From Girardinichthys multiradiatus (Eukaryota; Chordata; Actinopteri; Cyprinodontiformes; Goodeidae): DNA of 64,000 nucleotides. The notes beneath the pieces are model-generated. The model was given only the letters and a program-made list of their open reading frames with translations. It was not told the origin of the DNA and did no database searches. The stretch covers positions 40,887,675 to 40,951,674 of the forward strand of contig NC_061812.1 of assembly GCF_021462225.1 (NCBI RefSeq), given 5' to 3'. Position 1 is the stretch's first letter; each line of letters opens with the position of its first letter. Of the stretch, positions 19,624 through 32,625 are shown one piece after another. The translations under genes and the position numbers were made by a program.

Positions 19624-19928
19624 TATATTCTGAGCCTGAGATCATGTGACACCAAGTCGCTGATGTAAATTCGTATTCTCAAAGAAAATAAATCGTATTC
19701 ACAAATTGTTATAGCATATTGTATTCATAAAGAATAAACCATAACTGTAAACTTGAACTTTGTGTTTGTAATTTCTTGAAGCTGTAACATTTTATTTTGT
19801 ATTCTTACAGAGAAAATATACAATACCTCTTTTGGATTTTACTTATGCACAACTATTGACTAACATACACACATTTCCGTCTTTACATACACATTGCTTT
19901 TGACAGCGTTCTTACCCCATAAGACTCC

Positions 19929-22900
19929 ATCTAGTCTCCATCTAGTCCATCTAGTCTCTTCTTTAACCCAGCAAGCTGGGTCACAACTTCTGACCTAATA
20001 TTTGGTTAAAACTAACCAACGCCTGTCCTAGCAGCATATGGCCAGCATATTGGTTTAAGAAATAACCCAGTAGGTTTTACATGATATCAGAATAATACAC
20101 TTGTATGCTATGCATAATTATGTCCGTGGTTAGAATGTGTTTGCAAGGAGTTGGTATGCTGCTGCTGCTACAGGATCTGTGCTATGTCAGTTTACATAAA
20201 TTAAGTCATGCATGTCCCATTATATGGAACAATGGTTGAGATTAGCATATTTATTAAATAAGGCTTAGTGACATTAATGCAGGAAATTTTACTGAAATAA
20301 TTACAGAATATAAATCTTGTGACATGCCAACACATGCAAAACTCTAAATTTGTGCATCCTACATTTGACAATGCTGTTTTAGGCAGAGCTTTAAATGCAT
20401 ATTAGTCATCTTATAGTAGTTACAAACAGCTTTAGATTTTGAAGAGTCCCTGCTTATATCTGCACAGTTGTTGCAGAATGCCACAGATAATGTACAAAGT
20501 TAACAACCACTGGCTGTTTCTTTGAGTTGTCCCAGTAGCCTGTAAAAACTTTTCTAAAACTTTTTTTCCCCTGTCCTCTCTCTCTCTGCCTCTTTTTGCC
20601 CTCTGTCCCAGGTCGCAGCTGACAGGGCGGAGGGAAGGGCCGGGTGGGCAGAACAATGGGAGTGCGGTGCAGGGATTGTGGGAGAGAATCTAGGTTGGAG
20701 CCACAGTGTCTGGAGCGCCCCTCCACTCCCCTCATCCAGCTTTTGTTCAGCTGCAAAAGCTATCAGCACTTCCTACTGACACCAACAATAACTCCACACA
20801 GCTGGGCCCTTTTTAGCCTGTTTACAGCACATCAAGGCAAGGGGAGAGAGAGGGACGACAGAGCAGAGAGGCAGAGGAGGGAAAAGAAAAGTGAAACATA
20901 TTAGCTCCTGATTTTAACTGACAGAATGTCAGTGCCCCTCTCCCAGCTCCCTCATCACAGACACTGGATTAATTTCCCCGCGGACTCCTCATATGTGAGC
21001 TGATTATTGCACTGTGCTCTGCCGCCACGACAGGCTACTGTTTGCGCAAGCACTGTTGCAACATCACATATTGCATCAAACAGCAAAAGGCAACACTTGT
21101 ATTCAGTTACAGCACACTGTGTGTTTTGGTTATTTATAAACTCTTTCCCAGTAGTATTTCTCAGTAGAAATTGTTTTATTTGGTGGAGGGGAAACATTTT
21201 AGCTGATACGCCCTCTTTATCGCTGCTGCAAGTAAAGATCTACAAAACTGAACTACAGGAAGCCAAGTTGGTGCAGGAATTCACTCATAGGAAATAGGAC
21301 ATTCCAGCAATGCTTTGACACTTTTGCTGCTGTTTTTATTGCTGTGAGAACAATGTGTAGTGCTCGTACTGCTTCCTGAAACATGAAAGTGAGCAAAATA
21401 CTTGAATAAATACTTTTCTTCTATGCATTATACTTTTGAGATATGCTTTGGAAAATAATTTGATTATGAGAGGAGAAGTTTTTAACAATTTCCACTAACA
21501 CATGCTCCTACACATAGGTCATCTCCTCACAGCTGTGGGATTAGTTTCCAGTTCCCAGTCAGGCTCTTCCTGTTTGCTTGATAATGATCTCACCTGTGTG
21601 CAGGTGTGTGTGGAGGAGCTCATTTGGGATGGGGAGGGGTGAGCATGGTGTCAGATACAACACACGGCAGTGTGACATCTGAACAATGATTGAATGGTGA
21701 CATTTGATATGCATCAGCAGCAGGTACAAGTGCAGGAAGTTCGTGGATGTTTGTAAAACTACAGTGGGTGTGCTGGTGTGTATTTTCCGCATTTGTGCTG
21801 GGATTCCTTGTCTGGCCTGGCAGCTCCACGGGCAGCCCAGGGCCCTGTAATGACTGAAGACCAGTGGTTAGGACTCACTTCCTGTGGGAGCCCTGGTTTA
21901 GAGATGTGTCATTGGCAGGGCAGACCGACTGGAGCCTTGCTGCTGCCTGTTGGGTGTTTTCCCTGTGTTCAGACAGGCAGATTTGACGGATGGATGCATG
22001 CCCTTCCCTGAGAGCCAGGCGTAGCTTACAAGGCCACTATCTACCATCTGATAGCTGGTGCCTGCCGGAACTTCGCAGAGATCCTTGAAGCCCCACAGGT
22101 GTCCTTTGCTGTGCGTCCTTGGCCACCTTCATCTCTCTGTATCTCTTTTTCTGGACCCAAACTCACCCCTCCTTTACACCCTGTGGCCATCGCCCTCCGC
22201 CTGGTTCCCACACACACTATCAAAGCGCTTTAATGGCTTCTAATTAGCTCCCCATCTGCTGGTGACAGCGCACTGGTGGCATGCTAAAGCACCCATTGAG
22301 AGCATGGGCATTGTGCTCTGGAATACTTTCCACTCCAGTGGCAATTGCCTGGAGAGAGCTTTAGTTGGGGGTGAGTGTGCATGTTTATGTGCATGTGTGT
22401 GCTGGGTGGAGGTTGGGGGTAAGGGGGGCGCTCAGGGAAGACTTGGAATTTTCTCGCTTTGTTCAGGGGCTTGGGGGGAGGACAAGGATGGAGGGAGACA
22501 CAATGGGAGACAGTGTTACGGCTTGTAGCAAATCTAATAACGCCAGAGCCTTGTTTCCATCCAGCGGTCATCAACCCCTGCACAACTAGCAACTATTTAA
22601 CAGTCCCACCTCACCCCTCCACCGAGCTGTTTAAATATAGCAACAGCTTGTCATCAGTGTCATGTTGTGGCCTGGCAGATGAACCAATGCAGGTTTTTCA
22701 GTGATGCTGATGGGGAAACTGGAGACAAAACCTGAAGAGGTGGACCACTGTTCCAAGGAAACCAGAGGCTGTACCTCCCCTCCTATACCGAACAATTGGT
22801 GCACCTGTATAGAAACTGTAAATGAAGCCTAATGAGCCTTCTTCGTTAGCACATGCTATGAGGCCTTCTCCTTTGTAGGGCTTCCAGCAGAGACTGGTTC

Positions 22901-25900
22901 TGCTGGTAGCAGAAGGAGAGACCAGCTGTTCCCAGCTGGTAGCCAGAGGATGCCTATGGGGGACAGGGCTGATTGCTGTTGGCCAGCTGCCCCCTGCTGT
23001 AAGAGGAAGACGGGGAACAAATAAATAGGCTCTTCTGTTCTTGCTCCATTTCTAATTTACTCTTCCAAACATAATTGTTAGACTAGATGGGCATAATTAG
23101 GGATAAATATTTTTTTTATGTAAACAGATTTTGAGTCTTTCCAAATCTTCTAAGATAAAAGTTTATTTTTTTATAGTCATGTTTTACGGATGACACTAAA
23201 CTCAAAAACAGGCATTCATTCTGTTGTTCCTGAAACTCCTTGACAACTGAACTTCCTGCTTTGAAATGACAAGCAAGGTCCTGCTTTTAGCCACATATTT
23301 GTGTGTGTCTCTGTGTTATGAGACAAATGGCTTGTCACCTGACCTCTCTCCGTCCCATCACACACAAATTCGCACATCCCCACAGCTGCACAGAGGCGTC
23401 CAGTCAGCACGGCCAGGGGGACATGGGAGCCAAAGTCCATTTGCGGAGCGTGGACAGTGGCAGCTGGTGAACTGACAAAGCCCTATTCAGAGGGCCCAGG
23501 CCTGGGGACAATGGCCCGGCTAGGCTGAGCCCTCTCCTCCACTCTTCCACCAAAACATTAATACTTCAGATGGGCTTCCCGGTGGCAGGCAGGGCTAAAA
23601 AGGAGAGTCCTCCTGTTTGTCACCGGGCATTGTGCAGGTCGCCTGAGAACCAACCTCTTGGATAGGCTTGACAAATGAGAGCCGCCATTGACAGCGAACA
23701 GATTGGGGCTGCCACTTTTGTTTTGATTGTGGTGCCGGTATAATCAAGTTATTTGGGCCTTGGGAAGTTTTTGTTTCTTTCTCCCGATACTCTTGACGCC
23801 TGAGTCCCACCTCAACAGCCCATTGCTGGACCAGCTGTGGTTGGAACGTCCTCCAGTTTCCCCCTCCCTCTTGTTTGTTGTTTCTGTTTGTCAAAGCTGT
23901 GGAGGAAGTGAATTTACTTGGGTGTGGGAATCTTTTCATGCTTCTCACATGAAGCATTGCAGGTGCAACAGGTGTAGGTGTGTGTGTTCTTGTCACAGGA
24001 GAAGGTTATTGTAATGTTTTTCTATGCCTATGTTCCCCATACACCTGACCTGAATTGTTTGCAAAGAGAAGCAGCTCAGCCGGGGCACTGCAGTAACCAG
24101 AAACCCTTTCAGGTAAAGGTGCAGGCAGCGAACTCGTGCCTCCCACCCAATCCATTCTCTGAAACCCTGTCAGCACAGTGCAGGTGTTTAGCCCCCAGCA
24201 AAGCAGCATTTCAGGTTAAACTGTAGGAACGCTGCCCCACCTTTGCACTGGGAACTGGAAGTGGCTGCAGAGCACACGGCATCACACCTGCGCACCTGTG
24301 AGCGTGTGTTTGACTACTGTTGACGTGACTTTGCAGCAGGAGATATTCTGCCAGAGAACCCTTGCAGAGAATAAAGCTCACATTCAGCCAGCATTTTCTA
24401 TGCAAATGACATTTTTCTGTGCTTCATAGCCAAATTAATCTAACCTAAACTTTTTTAATGTTCCAACCTCAATGACAGAACTATTGTTCTCCTATACTGT
24501 AACTTCAGGCCATCTGCCCTGTCTGTCCCCGGTTGTTTTCTTAGCATCGAGAAACCATTCTCACGGTAAAGGAATGTGTCCTTCCTGTAAACATACTGTA
24601 CGTTGACCTCCCCTGCAGGCATCATAAGGTTCATCCCTTATCCTTGTTCCCACCCATCAGTACCATTGTCTTCTCACCCCCCCTTCCCCTACCTCTGGCT
24701 TTGGTCTGGTGTCTCCCTCATGCTACCAGTCTCCTTGTCCCATTTAGCTGCCCAGAGAAGATTCTTCTCTGGTTCCCACGTATGGTAGACAAACACACAG
24801 TTAAGACAAGTGTCCTGCTTTTTTTTCAGAAGGCTCTCATCCAGGAATCTGCTTGTGTGAACCTTTGATGTAGCAGAAGGTGCCCTACTTTTAAACCTCA
24901 TTCTTCTTCCTTGGGTTGTTTTTGGGGAGTTTAACAAAGGGCAAATGAGCCCGGGCTTGGGTCAGCGGGGGTGTGTTCATATGTGCATTTAGGCTGCACA
25001 TGTCATGTGTATGTGTGTGCGTGCACGTGAGCGGTGGGCTTTCGGATTATAAAGAGGAAGTGAATGGGAAGCACACACTCAGTGACAAAGTAAGAGGGAG
25101 ACATTCCTTTGCTGTCCCCCACCCTGCTCCCTCTTTCTCCTCTCTCCCTCCACAGTGGCAGGGCCCTGGGAAAATCAAACAGGTGGTTTGTGCCTGGCAG
25201 GAAAGCTGGCCGGGCCTGGGGTGGGCAGGCCTACAGGCTGCTGAGGGCTATCAAAAGCTCTTAGCCCCAGCTTTAAGCCAGCACCATGAATGGCCCCGGG
25301 CTTCATTATCATGTGAATTCTGGGAACTGCCCTGGGGCCCCAGTAACACCAGTGAGCTGCCCATATGGTGTTCACTTGGCAACTAGGGAGATCCAGCTCT
25401 CCACCCGGACCCCCACCCTTTCCTTGTAGCACTCTCTCTCCATTCCAGCAGTCCTGATATCAAGAAGACGAAGGAGTCCTTAACATCATTCCTCTGTTTG
25501 GGGAGGAAAAAGGGGGAGACTGGACCACACAGAGCAGCACTGACCAGTCCTTAGGGATACTGGGTGACATGGGTGCCCTGCAGGACAACATAATTCTATG
25601 CGCCCAAATCTGGGTGGATTTAGCATTACAATTACACATTTTAAAGCTGTCACGTTTGCATCAGAAGCCATAGTTTTGACACATAAAGACGTCAACACCC
25701 TTTCCGAGTTTTTAAATGTGCACCGGATCAGCAACCCACATGCCATCACAGGTTTTTTTTTTTTTCGTTCGTTGTGAAAAGGAATTTAGCTCTGAATCAT
25801 TGTTGTTATTGCTCAATCACAATCGAAACTAGGGTCAGGTTTACTGGTTTAGATAGAAATATACCCATGAGTGATGGACCAATCAAACTTTAGGCCTGAA

Positions 25901-27424
25901 TTTAATTTAAAATCTGTTCACAGACACTCTTAAACCAGTTTAACCAAAATTTAGCAGTTTTGGAAGAATGGGCAAAAATTCAGCGTCTAGATGTGCAAAG
26001 CTGGTAGAGACAAGGCTTAAAATACTTGAAGCTATATCTGCAGAAAAAGGTGGTTCTACAAAGTACTGACTCAGCGGGCTAAATACGGATGCCTGCATTA
26101 GTTCGTCCCTTAAAATCCCTTTTAGGTTATTTTCCATTTAAACTTATGTTTGATGTGACATAAAATAAATGGAAGGATGATTAAAACTTTTAAAGCCCTG
26201 TACATACAGACAATGTTAACAATGTATGTCAACAATCCACATTTAATTTATTATTTGTGATCAATTTTCTTTGTGAGCAGTGTTTCCGAAACCTAAACAG
26301 GATCCACATCAGGTAAAGAACACTGTGAGTCATGTGGCTTTTCCTGGCTGAGGATGAGGACACTTCTACAGAGGAGATGTCACTTAACAACTGAACTGGA
26401 ATGCTGCTCCGGCTGTAGCAGCCAGCCACCTGCACCGGGGTGCAACAGCGGCAGGGCCGGGAGGAGGAAGTGTGTAAGCGATGTGTGTTAAATACGCCAC
26501 ATGATCTCATGCTGATGAGGAGACTTTGGATGGCTCTGGCATTGTTCATTGTGATCACTGAGGCGTGTGTTATCTGTGTGTGTTTTGTGTGTGGGGATGC
26601 TCCACATGTGGCCACTTCTAGTGTGCTTACTTCACTGCTTGCACCTGTGATAAGGAAGGTGAGGTATGAAAAACAGAGGATGGGAGAGGGAGGGAGGGAG
26701 ATGTGTGTGTGTGTGGGCGTGCGTGTGTGAGAAAGAACTGAAAGTGTGATCTGACTTCTGAGGAACTCTGAGTGATTCATGCTGTTACACATGGAGCAAT
26801 TCACTCCCTCTGCAGCTGTGCTGGCCACATGCGCAATATGATTTCACAACATCTTCCCCATCCTTGGAAATCCCTTTTTTTCATGCAGACCTCTCACCCT
26901 CTTTCCCTCCTGTCAGCGTGCTGCCGCTATTCTCCTGACGGAGAGGCAGGTGCATGACTTAGTCATTCTCTCGTTCCCCGAATGGCTCACAATTTTCACC
27001 AAGGCTTTACCAAAGAGCCCTGTTAGAGTCATGTGTTTATCACACTGTTGGCTTCACAACACTGTGGGTGATGGCATTGCTGATATCCCTTTGCAAACCA
27101 CTGTGCCGTGACGTGTCAACAGCCAGCTGTGAGCTGAACAGAAATCTCTCTCAGTCGGCCAAAGTTAAGTGACTCAGCGTTTCTTGGTATTAGTTTCTGA
27201 TTTTTTGGTTAAAGTTCTCTTTCTAGGATTTTAACTGTTCCTTGTCCAGTTTGATCAAGGAGAGGCATCTTTAGGATTCCAGCCAGAGTGATCCGTGTAG
27301 AAAGTTGACCCCACTGACCAGCTGCTGTCCTGCAGGAGAAACAGCAAATCCAGAGTTCAGACTTCTGTTTCTGCCTGTATGGGACTCTAAGCAGATTTTG
27401 CTTCACAATCACTTAGAACTGTTT
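19929..27424. other. 7.5 kb of non-repetitive non-coding DNA
   Basis: No exon I can support. Open frames are short, overlap on both strands and carry microsatellite words. Blocks that look regulatory by composition include 20575-20830 (GC-rich, CAGCTG words), 22000-22250 and 25180-25390 (contains CTATCAAAAGCTC, a TCF/LEF-like word). Short TG/GT runs lie near 22375, 25000 and 26570-26735. Confidence 0.5.
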
Positions 27425-28145
27425 TACATACAGAGGGTAAAATAAGTATTGAACATGTCAACATTCTTCTCATGAAATATATTTCTATTATTTCTACTGA
27501 CATTAAATTTAAACCAGAATTCGGCAACAACCCAAGTAGTCTGCACATGCAAAGAAATCAAAGAAAATTATTTCAACATGAGAAAATAGGAAAAAAAAAT
27601 TATGACACAGGAAATACAAATTAAACACATTAAAAAATGAAGTGTAAAAAAAAGTACAGAGAGCCAAGAAACCAGCTGAAATCTGTTATTTAGGCCATGC
27701 TTCAACGTGGCCTATAAAAAAAAGTGAACACTTAGTGCCCAAGCCTCCACCGCTAAAGAAAAAGCAAAGGTTGTTGAAGGTTGTTCATAGTTTACCAAAG
27801 AAGATTTGGGGAAGGCAGTAAAATACCAGGAGAATAAAGTCAGATAAACTTTGGATGTTATTTCACACACCAAACTTGGAGGAAGAATGGTTCTTCACAG
27901 CAACCCAAAAACACCACACCATAAAAGTGTTTGCATCATGGTATTGGCTAACTTACAACATATGGTACCGTCAGACTTCATATTATTGAAGAAAGAATGA
28001 ATGGAGACTTGTACCAGGAGAATCTTAATAAAAACCTTAAGATAAAATGAGTGCCAATTTCCAAGCAAGATATTTGTCCTAAACCCATAATTGGTTTCAG
28101 AGAAAGAAAGGAAAACTGCTAGAATGGCCATTTCAGTCAACTGAC
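27425..28145 (+). mobile_element. degraded Tc1 relic (sense strand +)
   Basis: Starts GGGTAAAATAAGTATTGAACATGTCAAC, a fish Tc1-type end. Internally, ACTTGGAGGAAGAATGGTTCTTCA, CAGCAACCCAAAAACACCAC and TACCAGGAGAATCTTAA follow transposase order, with many stops. The right end is not clear. Confidence 0.6.
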
Positions 28146-28159
28146 CTGTCTTGGAATGT

Positions 28160-28275
28160 AGCTAATCAGAATCAGGATCAGCTTTATTGCCAAGTTTGTG
28201 CACACAAACAAGGAATTTGACTCTGGTACACTTTGACTCTGGTACACTTTGACTCTCGTACACTGCCCTCAGTGA
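28160..28275. repeat. retroposon-like tail with three 16-bp tandem copies
   Basis: ATCAGAATCAGGATCAGCTTTATTG followed by AAGGAATTTGACT resembles a very common fish LINE/SINE tail. TTTGACTCTGGTACAC is then repeated at 28216, 28232 and 28248 (the last copy has one change). Confidence 0.5.
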
Positions 28276-29459
28276 AGATTATTATTATTATTTAATGTAT
28301 ATATAAAAAATTGAAATAGAAATTATCTTTTTCCATTTAATATCTTTTTTAATACCACAAAAAGGAGCAAACATCTCTGTTTTTTTCAATTTGTCACAAG
28401 AACTCTGTTAGGTCTAACATCATTCCCTGAGGAGCTCCGACTTTTTGGACAAATCAAATGCACCATATTTCAGTATGAGAAGAAAAATGCTCTTGCAGGC
28501 CCTCTGCTGGCCTGGAGGCCCTATGCAGCAACTTAGCTTGGTAATGCCTAAAACTGGCTCTGCAACCATGTGAGGCTCATGGCAGTTGAGAAAATAAAGC
28601 CGCTTTAGCACTTGGTGGCTAATATAATACCACATTCATTTATCCAGGTAACATGATTGTTCCACACAGATTAGGCTCCACTCGCCTGAGACTTTCTTTC
28701 TGCAAAGCTTGACTTGTTAAAGCTTTGAAGACATTACACAGAAATGCACTTCAAAGTAGGACCTCATATAGAGTGATTTAGCAGCCCCCCCCCTCTGAGG
28801 CATGATGCTAACTAGATTTCATTGCATTGATTAAAGAAGAGGTTGATTAAATGACACCATTTCTATTCAGGACATTCCAATCAATACAGTGCTCAATCTG
28901 AAAAAGTTAAACACAGGCTGTAGATAAAATGTGGTTGCACTGATTTGCAAAACAAACCTTGACACTGACTTTATCAAGCTAATCTGATAACAGGCATGAA
29001 CACACTCATAGCTAAGTTTCTCCCTCATTGTGATTACAGTGTCAGGTTCTGAAATCTGCTTTGAATCACAGCTAAACATGAGATAATATGAGTTTACAGC
29101 TCCCGTCAAAGGCTTATATACAGTACAGTCATCATCAGCATGTCATATTAATGTGGTTTTTTTTAATGATGCATTTGAATTGTTCTATTTTTTTCTCTGG
29201 ACTGATAAAACACCATACAGCTTCACTATTTATAAAAACAAGAATTTTGAGTGTTTTCTTTAAGCCACACAGTTAAAACTGTACTCACACATTCAAATAC
29301 AGAGATCCGCCCCACAAAGTTTTAGAGAAACGTTCCTCAGCAATTTGTAAAGAAATCACAGACGTTTTGTAGCCATTAAGAGGTTTCTAACATAATTCTG
29401 GCTGAATATTTGATCACTCTTATGATGAGAAATATTAAGGTTCATTTAAATTGATTGTT
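28276..29459. other. AT-rich non-coding DNA
   Basis: No gene or clear repeat boundary. Contains an 8-base C run near 28785 and ATT-rich low complexity near 28278. Confidence 0.5.
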
Positions 29460-30290
29460 TTCCTGGCAAAGACCCTGCTTTTAAACATATCTACAAGTTT
29501 TTGGTATTGTTGAAGTCGGAACTTTGGGGAAGCTGTTCCATAAGTTTATTGTTAGGATTCTAAAACCAGCTTAAATGTGTGTTTGGAAATCGGTGTCCTG
29601 TTAGAACACCTGGCTGTGTCCAAGTTTAAACCACCTGCCTGTTCATTTCTTGTGAAGTTTAATAATTTAGAAGTATTTTTCTGTCTTTATTATTCCATCC
29701 ACCTTGTGTGTTGCAAACTGTCTCTGCCAGTGAAACACACCCTTAGTATAATGCTGCCACCACCATGCTTGACAGTTGATACATTGTGCTTACATTTGAA
29801 AGCCTTGCCTTCACTCTTTCCAAACATGCTATTCTTTATTGTGGCCAAATAGTTTAATCTTTGTCTTGTCTGAAGGCATTTTTCTCCAGTGGCATTTGGC
29901 ACGCCCATGTTGCCGCCTGAAAACTACAGTCGTACTTATTGCATCATTTTTTTGACCAGAGCTTCTTTCTTGGTCCATCATCTTCTCAAGTGTTCAGCTC
30001 AAACAGTTAATTATTGCAAGTTTATTCCCTCATTCCTGTTTCTAAAAAGGCAGATAACAGTTTTTGTGGTATGGATGGTGACCACTTGCATGTGACAAAA
30101 TATCTTCATGTTCAAAGCTGTTTCTGATCTAGAAACATGCATAAGAAGAGGGGTGAAATATCCAGCTGCAATTATACCAGAAGCTTGTTGAATGCTACAA
30201 AACCTTGAGCCTGTATATATAATTCTGACTGTGTGGGTTAGAGAACATCCATAATAAACTCAAAGTTGTGTACCTAACTCTTGTTTTTTT
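29460..30290 (-). mobile_element. degraded Tc1 relic (transposase antisense to + strand)
   Basis: ATAATGCTGCCACCACCATGCTTGACAGT near 29749 and ATTGTGGCCAAATAGTTTAATCTTTG near 29838 are antisense transposase landmarks. AGAACATCCATAATAAACTCAAAG near 30242 belongs to an end of this family. Inactive. Confidence 0.65.
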
Positions 30291-30794
30291 TCAATTTGTT
30301 ATTCTGAAGTTTATTGAAATGGTCAACATGACAAAAACTGTGGGATCAACCCAAAAACAATGACAATTTCCAGTGACCACATTGTGAAGATCTGGTTTTA
30401 CTACTTGAGCTCGTTTACAAGTTTTAATTTTGTCATGAGAGGTGTTTCATTGTGTTTTTGTTCTTGCAGGTTTCACATCCCAGACCTCATCTTTCTCTGT
30501 GCTCAGTCTGTCCAGGAGAAGACCTTTTCAGATTGCTTATAAAGGGAATGATAAAGCATAAATTGGCTTCACTGTGAGAAAACCCACATTGAAGCTTAAA
30601 TCGTTATTGGGATTAGTAAAGTGTATTTCATTGGTTTGCTGAAGTGAAAGGAAAATCATATGTGGTTTCATTTTATCTTTCACAGATAAAAATGTCAAAG
30701 GTGGGCTTCACACTTGTGTTTAGCACCCTCTTTTTACTCTGAAACTAACTACCGTCATAAATACACTAATTGGTAACCAAAGTCTACCCATGTT

Positions 30795-31092
30795 ATCCCT
30801 TTTCCACCAACGTGGTCCGGAGCCAGTTCCAGTTTCCGAACGTTATTTCGAACTGGTGATGTGTGTTTCCACTGACAAAAAGAGGTTCCAGAGCATGAAC
30901 TCTGGTTCAATGCAGGCACCACAGAATACTTGGTTCTCTTGCGTTATCCGTAACGTCACCCGTAGGCGTGTGAAATCTGAAGACAATAGAAATAACAAGT
31001 GCGCACATCCGTACTCAACAAAACATCAGTGTTTGAAGACATGCGAACCAAACAGTTCAAGATCGAGAGTTCCTTTGGTGGAAAAATGCTGT
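30795..31092. repeat. MITE-like element of about 0.3 kb
   Basis: Begins TCCCTTTTCCACCAACGTGGT and ends with an inverted, slightly changed copy, TCCTTTGGTGGAAAAATGC. The 100-codon frame across it shows no homology. The TTTTCCAC-type end recalls the one at 4010. Confidence 0.5.
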
Positions 31093-31149
31093 GTAATTTA
31101 ATCTCAGAATAAGTCTAGCTCTAGATCCAGCTATTTTGAACATTAGTGA

Positions 31150-32330
31150 ACAGGGGCAAACAGAGGATTTCAGCACACTTATTCTGTACATGATTTCACC
31201 TTTTAATGTGAGGCCCACATCTGCGTAATAAGGTAGCGTGGGCTAATATCAAGGCAAGTCCTAAGCAGACCCTCTTGGCTCCTCTTAAGGATGGCAATCA
31301 TCCATGTGGCCATTGTGCCTAGTGTCACAACACATGGAGAACTCAGGCTTTTAGACATCCTAGATCAGGCAAAAGCATTTCTGTTAAGGGATTTATCACA
31401 CATAGCACGTAGTACAGAAAATGTAATCTATTTAGTAAAATGTCCATTTGAAACGATTTATATACAGTAGGTAAAACATGTATATTGAAACAAAGAATTA
31501 GAGAGCATAATAGCTCTATTAGATGTAATGATGTAAATTATCCATTAGCCCGCAATGTCGGTGAGGTCTCCAATCCTGTCTCCTCTTTACGTTTTCAGGG
31601 CATTGAACATATTAATTTGCCAAGAGAGAGAGATACAGATTTGAAATTATGCTAAAAGGAGCTTTTTTTGGATTTACACTTTAAATGTTCTTCAACCTAT
31701 GGGCCTAAATAAGGATTTTGACATGAGTGTTATGTTGTAATTCAGTATATCGCTTTGTTTTTGTTTGTCTTTTTGTAGAACGTTTGGTTGATGATTCATG
31801 ACAGCCCCCACCTGATACCCCTTCATTCATAGCTCTCTGTTCTATTGTTGTAGTCAATTTTATTGTGAATCTGGGGATACCTTATTTAGGATGACTTTTC
31901 TAAGCCCTATTTACCACAAGACTACTATACCACTGTATTTAAAAACTACTTTCTTGTTTGATTGTTTTTGTCTTTCTTTATTCACTGTGACACATTCCTC
32001 TGTGGTATTTTGAACTACAACTCCCAGAATGCTTTGCTTTAATCAGATGATTGTACACAGGTGTACTGCATACTGCCAATGATCAGGGTTGTACTGACCT
32101 GTTTGACAACCTACCTGTTCATTGTTGTACTTTGTATGCTTTGATGAAGATCTCTCTGACTGAAAGCGCACATTAGAAGGTGAATTCTTGTACAGAATAA
32201 GTGTGGTTTGCCTTTGGACTATTTTTGGTTTCCAGCACCTTAACCAAGACATATCCAGGTTGAGCGGTAGTCCTTCTGCAGCTTCATTATTAGTGAACAA
32301 AAAGCATCAAGAAAACCAAGGAATGCAGCA
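31150..32330 (+). mobile_element. remnant of a Penelope-like retroelement (GIY-YIG end)
   Basis: The + strand, read across frameshifts, gives DGNHPCGHC, then C-H-N-T, SGKSISVKGFITHST, VIYLVKCPF and RFQGIEHINLPRERDTDL. This is the Cys/His-bearing, KCP-containing C-terminal part of Penelope-type elements that carry a GIY-YIG nuclease. Stops at several places show decay. A GATGAAGATCTCTCTGACTGAAA tail near 32142 recalls the 3' ends of such elements. Family call from memory, not from a search. Confidence 0.5.
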
Positions 32331-32625
32331 TGCAGGTTAGGAATAAAGCTGTTGAGATGTTTCAATGCAAGGTTCTGTTATAAACAAATCGGCAGAAATT
32401 AGTTCACTTGTCAGCTTACATGCAAAGCATTTTGCGTGATGGAAAACTAACACTACACATCACCCTGAACACACCATCCCCTCAGTGAAACATAGCATCA
32501 ATATGTGGGTGTGCTTTTCTTCAACAGGGACTGGGAAACTGGTCAGAGTTGATGGAACATGGTTGCAGCTAAAAACCTGTTAGAACCTGCCTACCTGAAA
32601 CAAGAATGAATGTTCAACTGCCATA
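32331..32625 (+). mobile_element. fragment of a Tc1 relic (sense strand +)
   Basis: CACCCTGAACACACCATCCCCTCAGTGAAACATAG followed by GGTGTGCTTTTCTTCAACAGGGACTGG gives the transposase order [19 protein letters not shown]. Truncated on both sides. Confidence 0.6.

Larger units (their letters stand above)
17705..19920. mobile_element. non-autonomous inverted-repeat element, host of the intact Tc1
   Basis: The arm at about 17705-17822, beginning ATGGGGTAAGAACGCTGTCA, recurs inverted at about 19806-19920, ending TGACAGCGTTCTTACCCCAT, with roughly 93-95% identity over about 115 bp by eye. Flanks CAGACTCT (17697-17704) and AAGACTCC (19921-19928) agree at six of eight bases and could be an old 8-bp target duplication, hinting at hAT. 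Without the nested Tc1 it is about 0.6 kb and has no transposase. Confidence 0.6.

Noticed and set aside
26229..26828. 199-codon - strand frame
   Set aside because: Much of it is antisense TG microsatellite (T-H-T-H). No domain, no homologue recalled.
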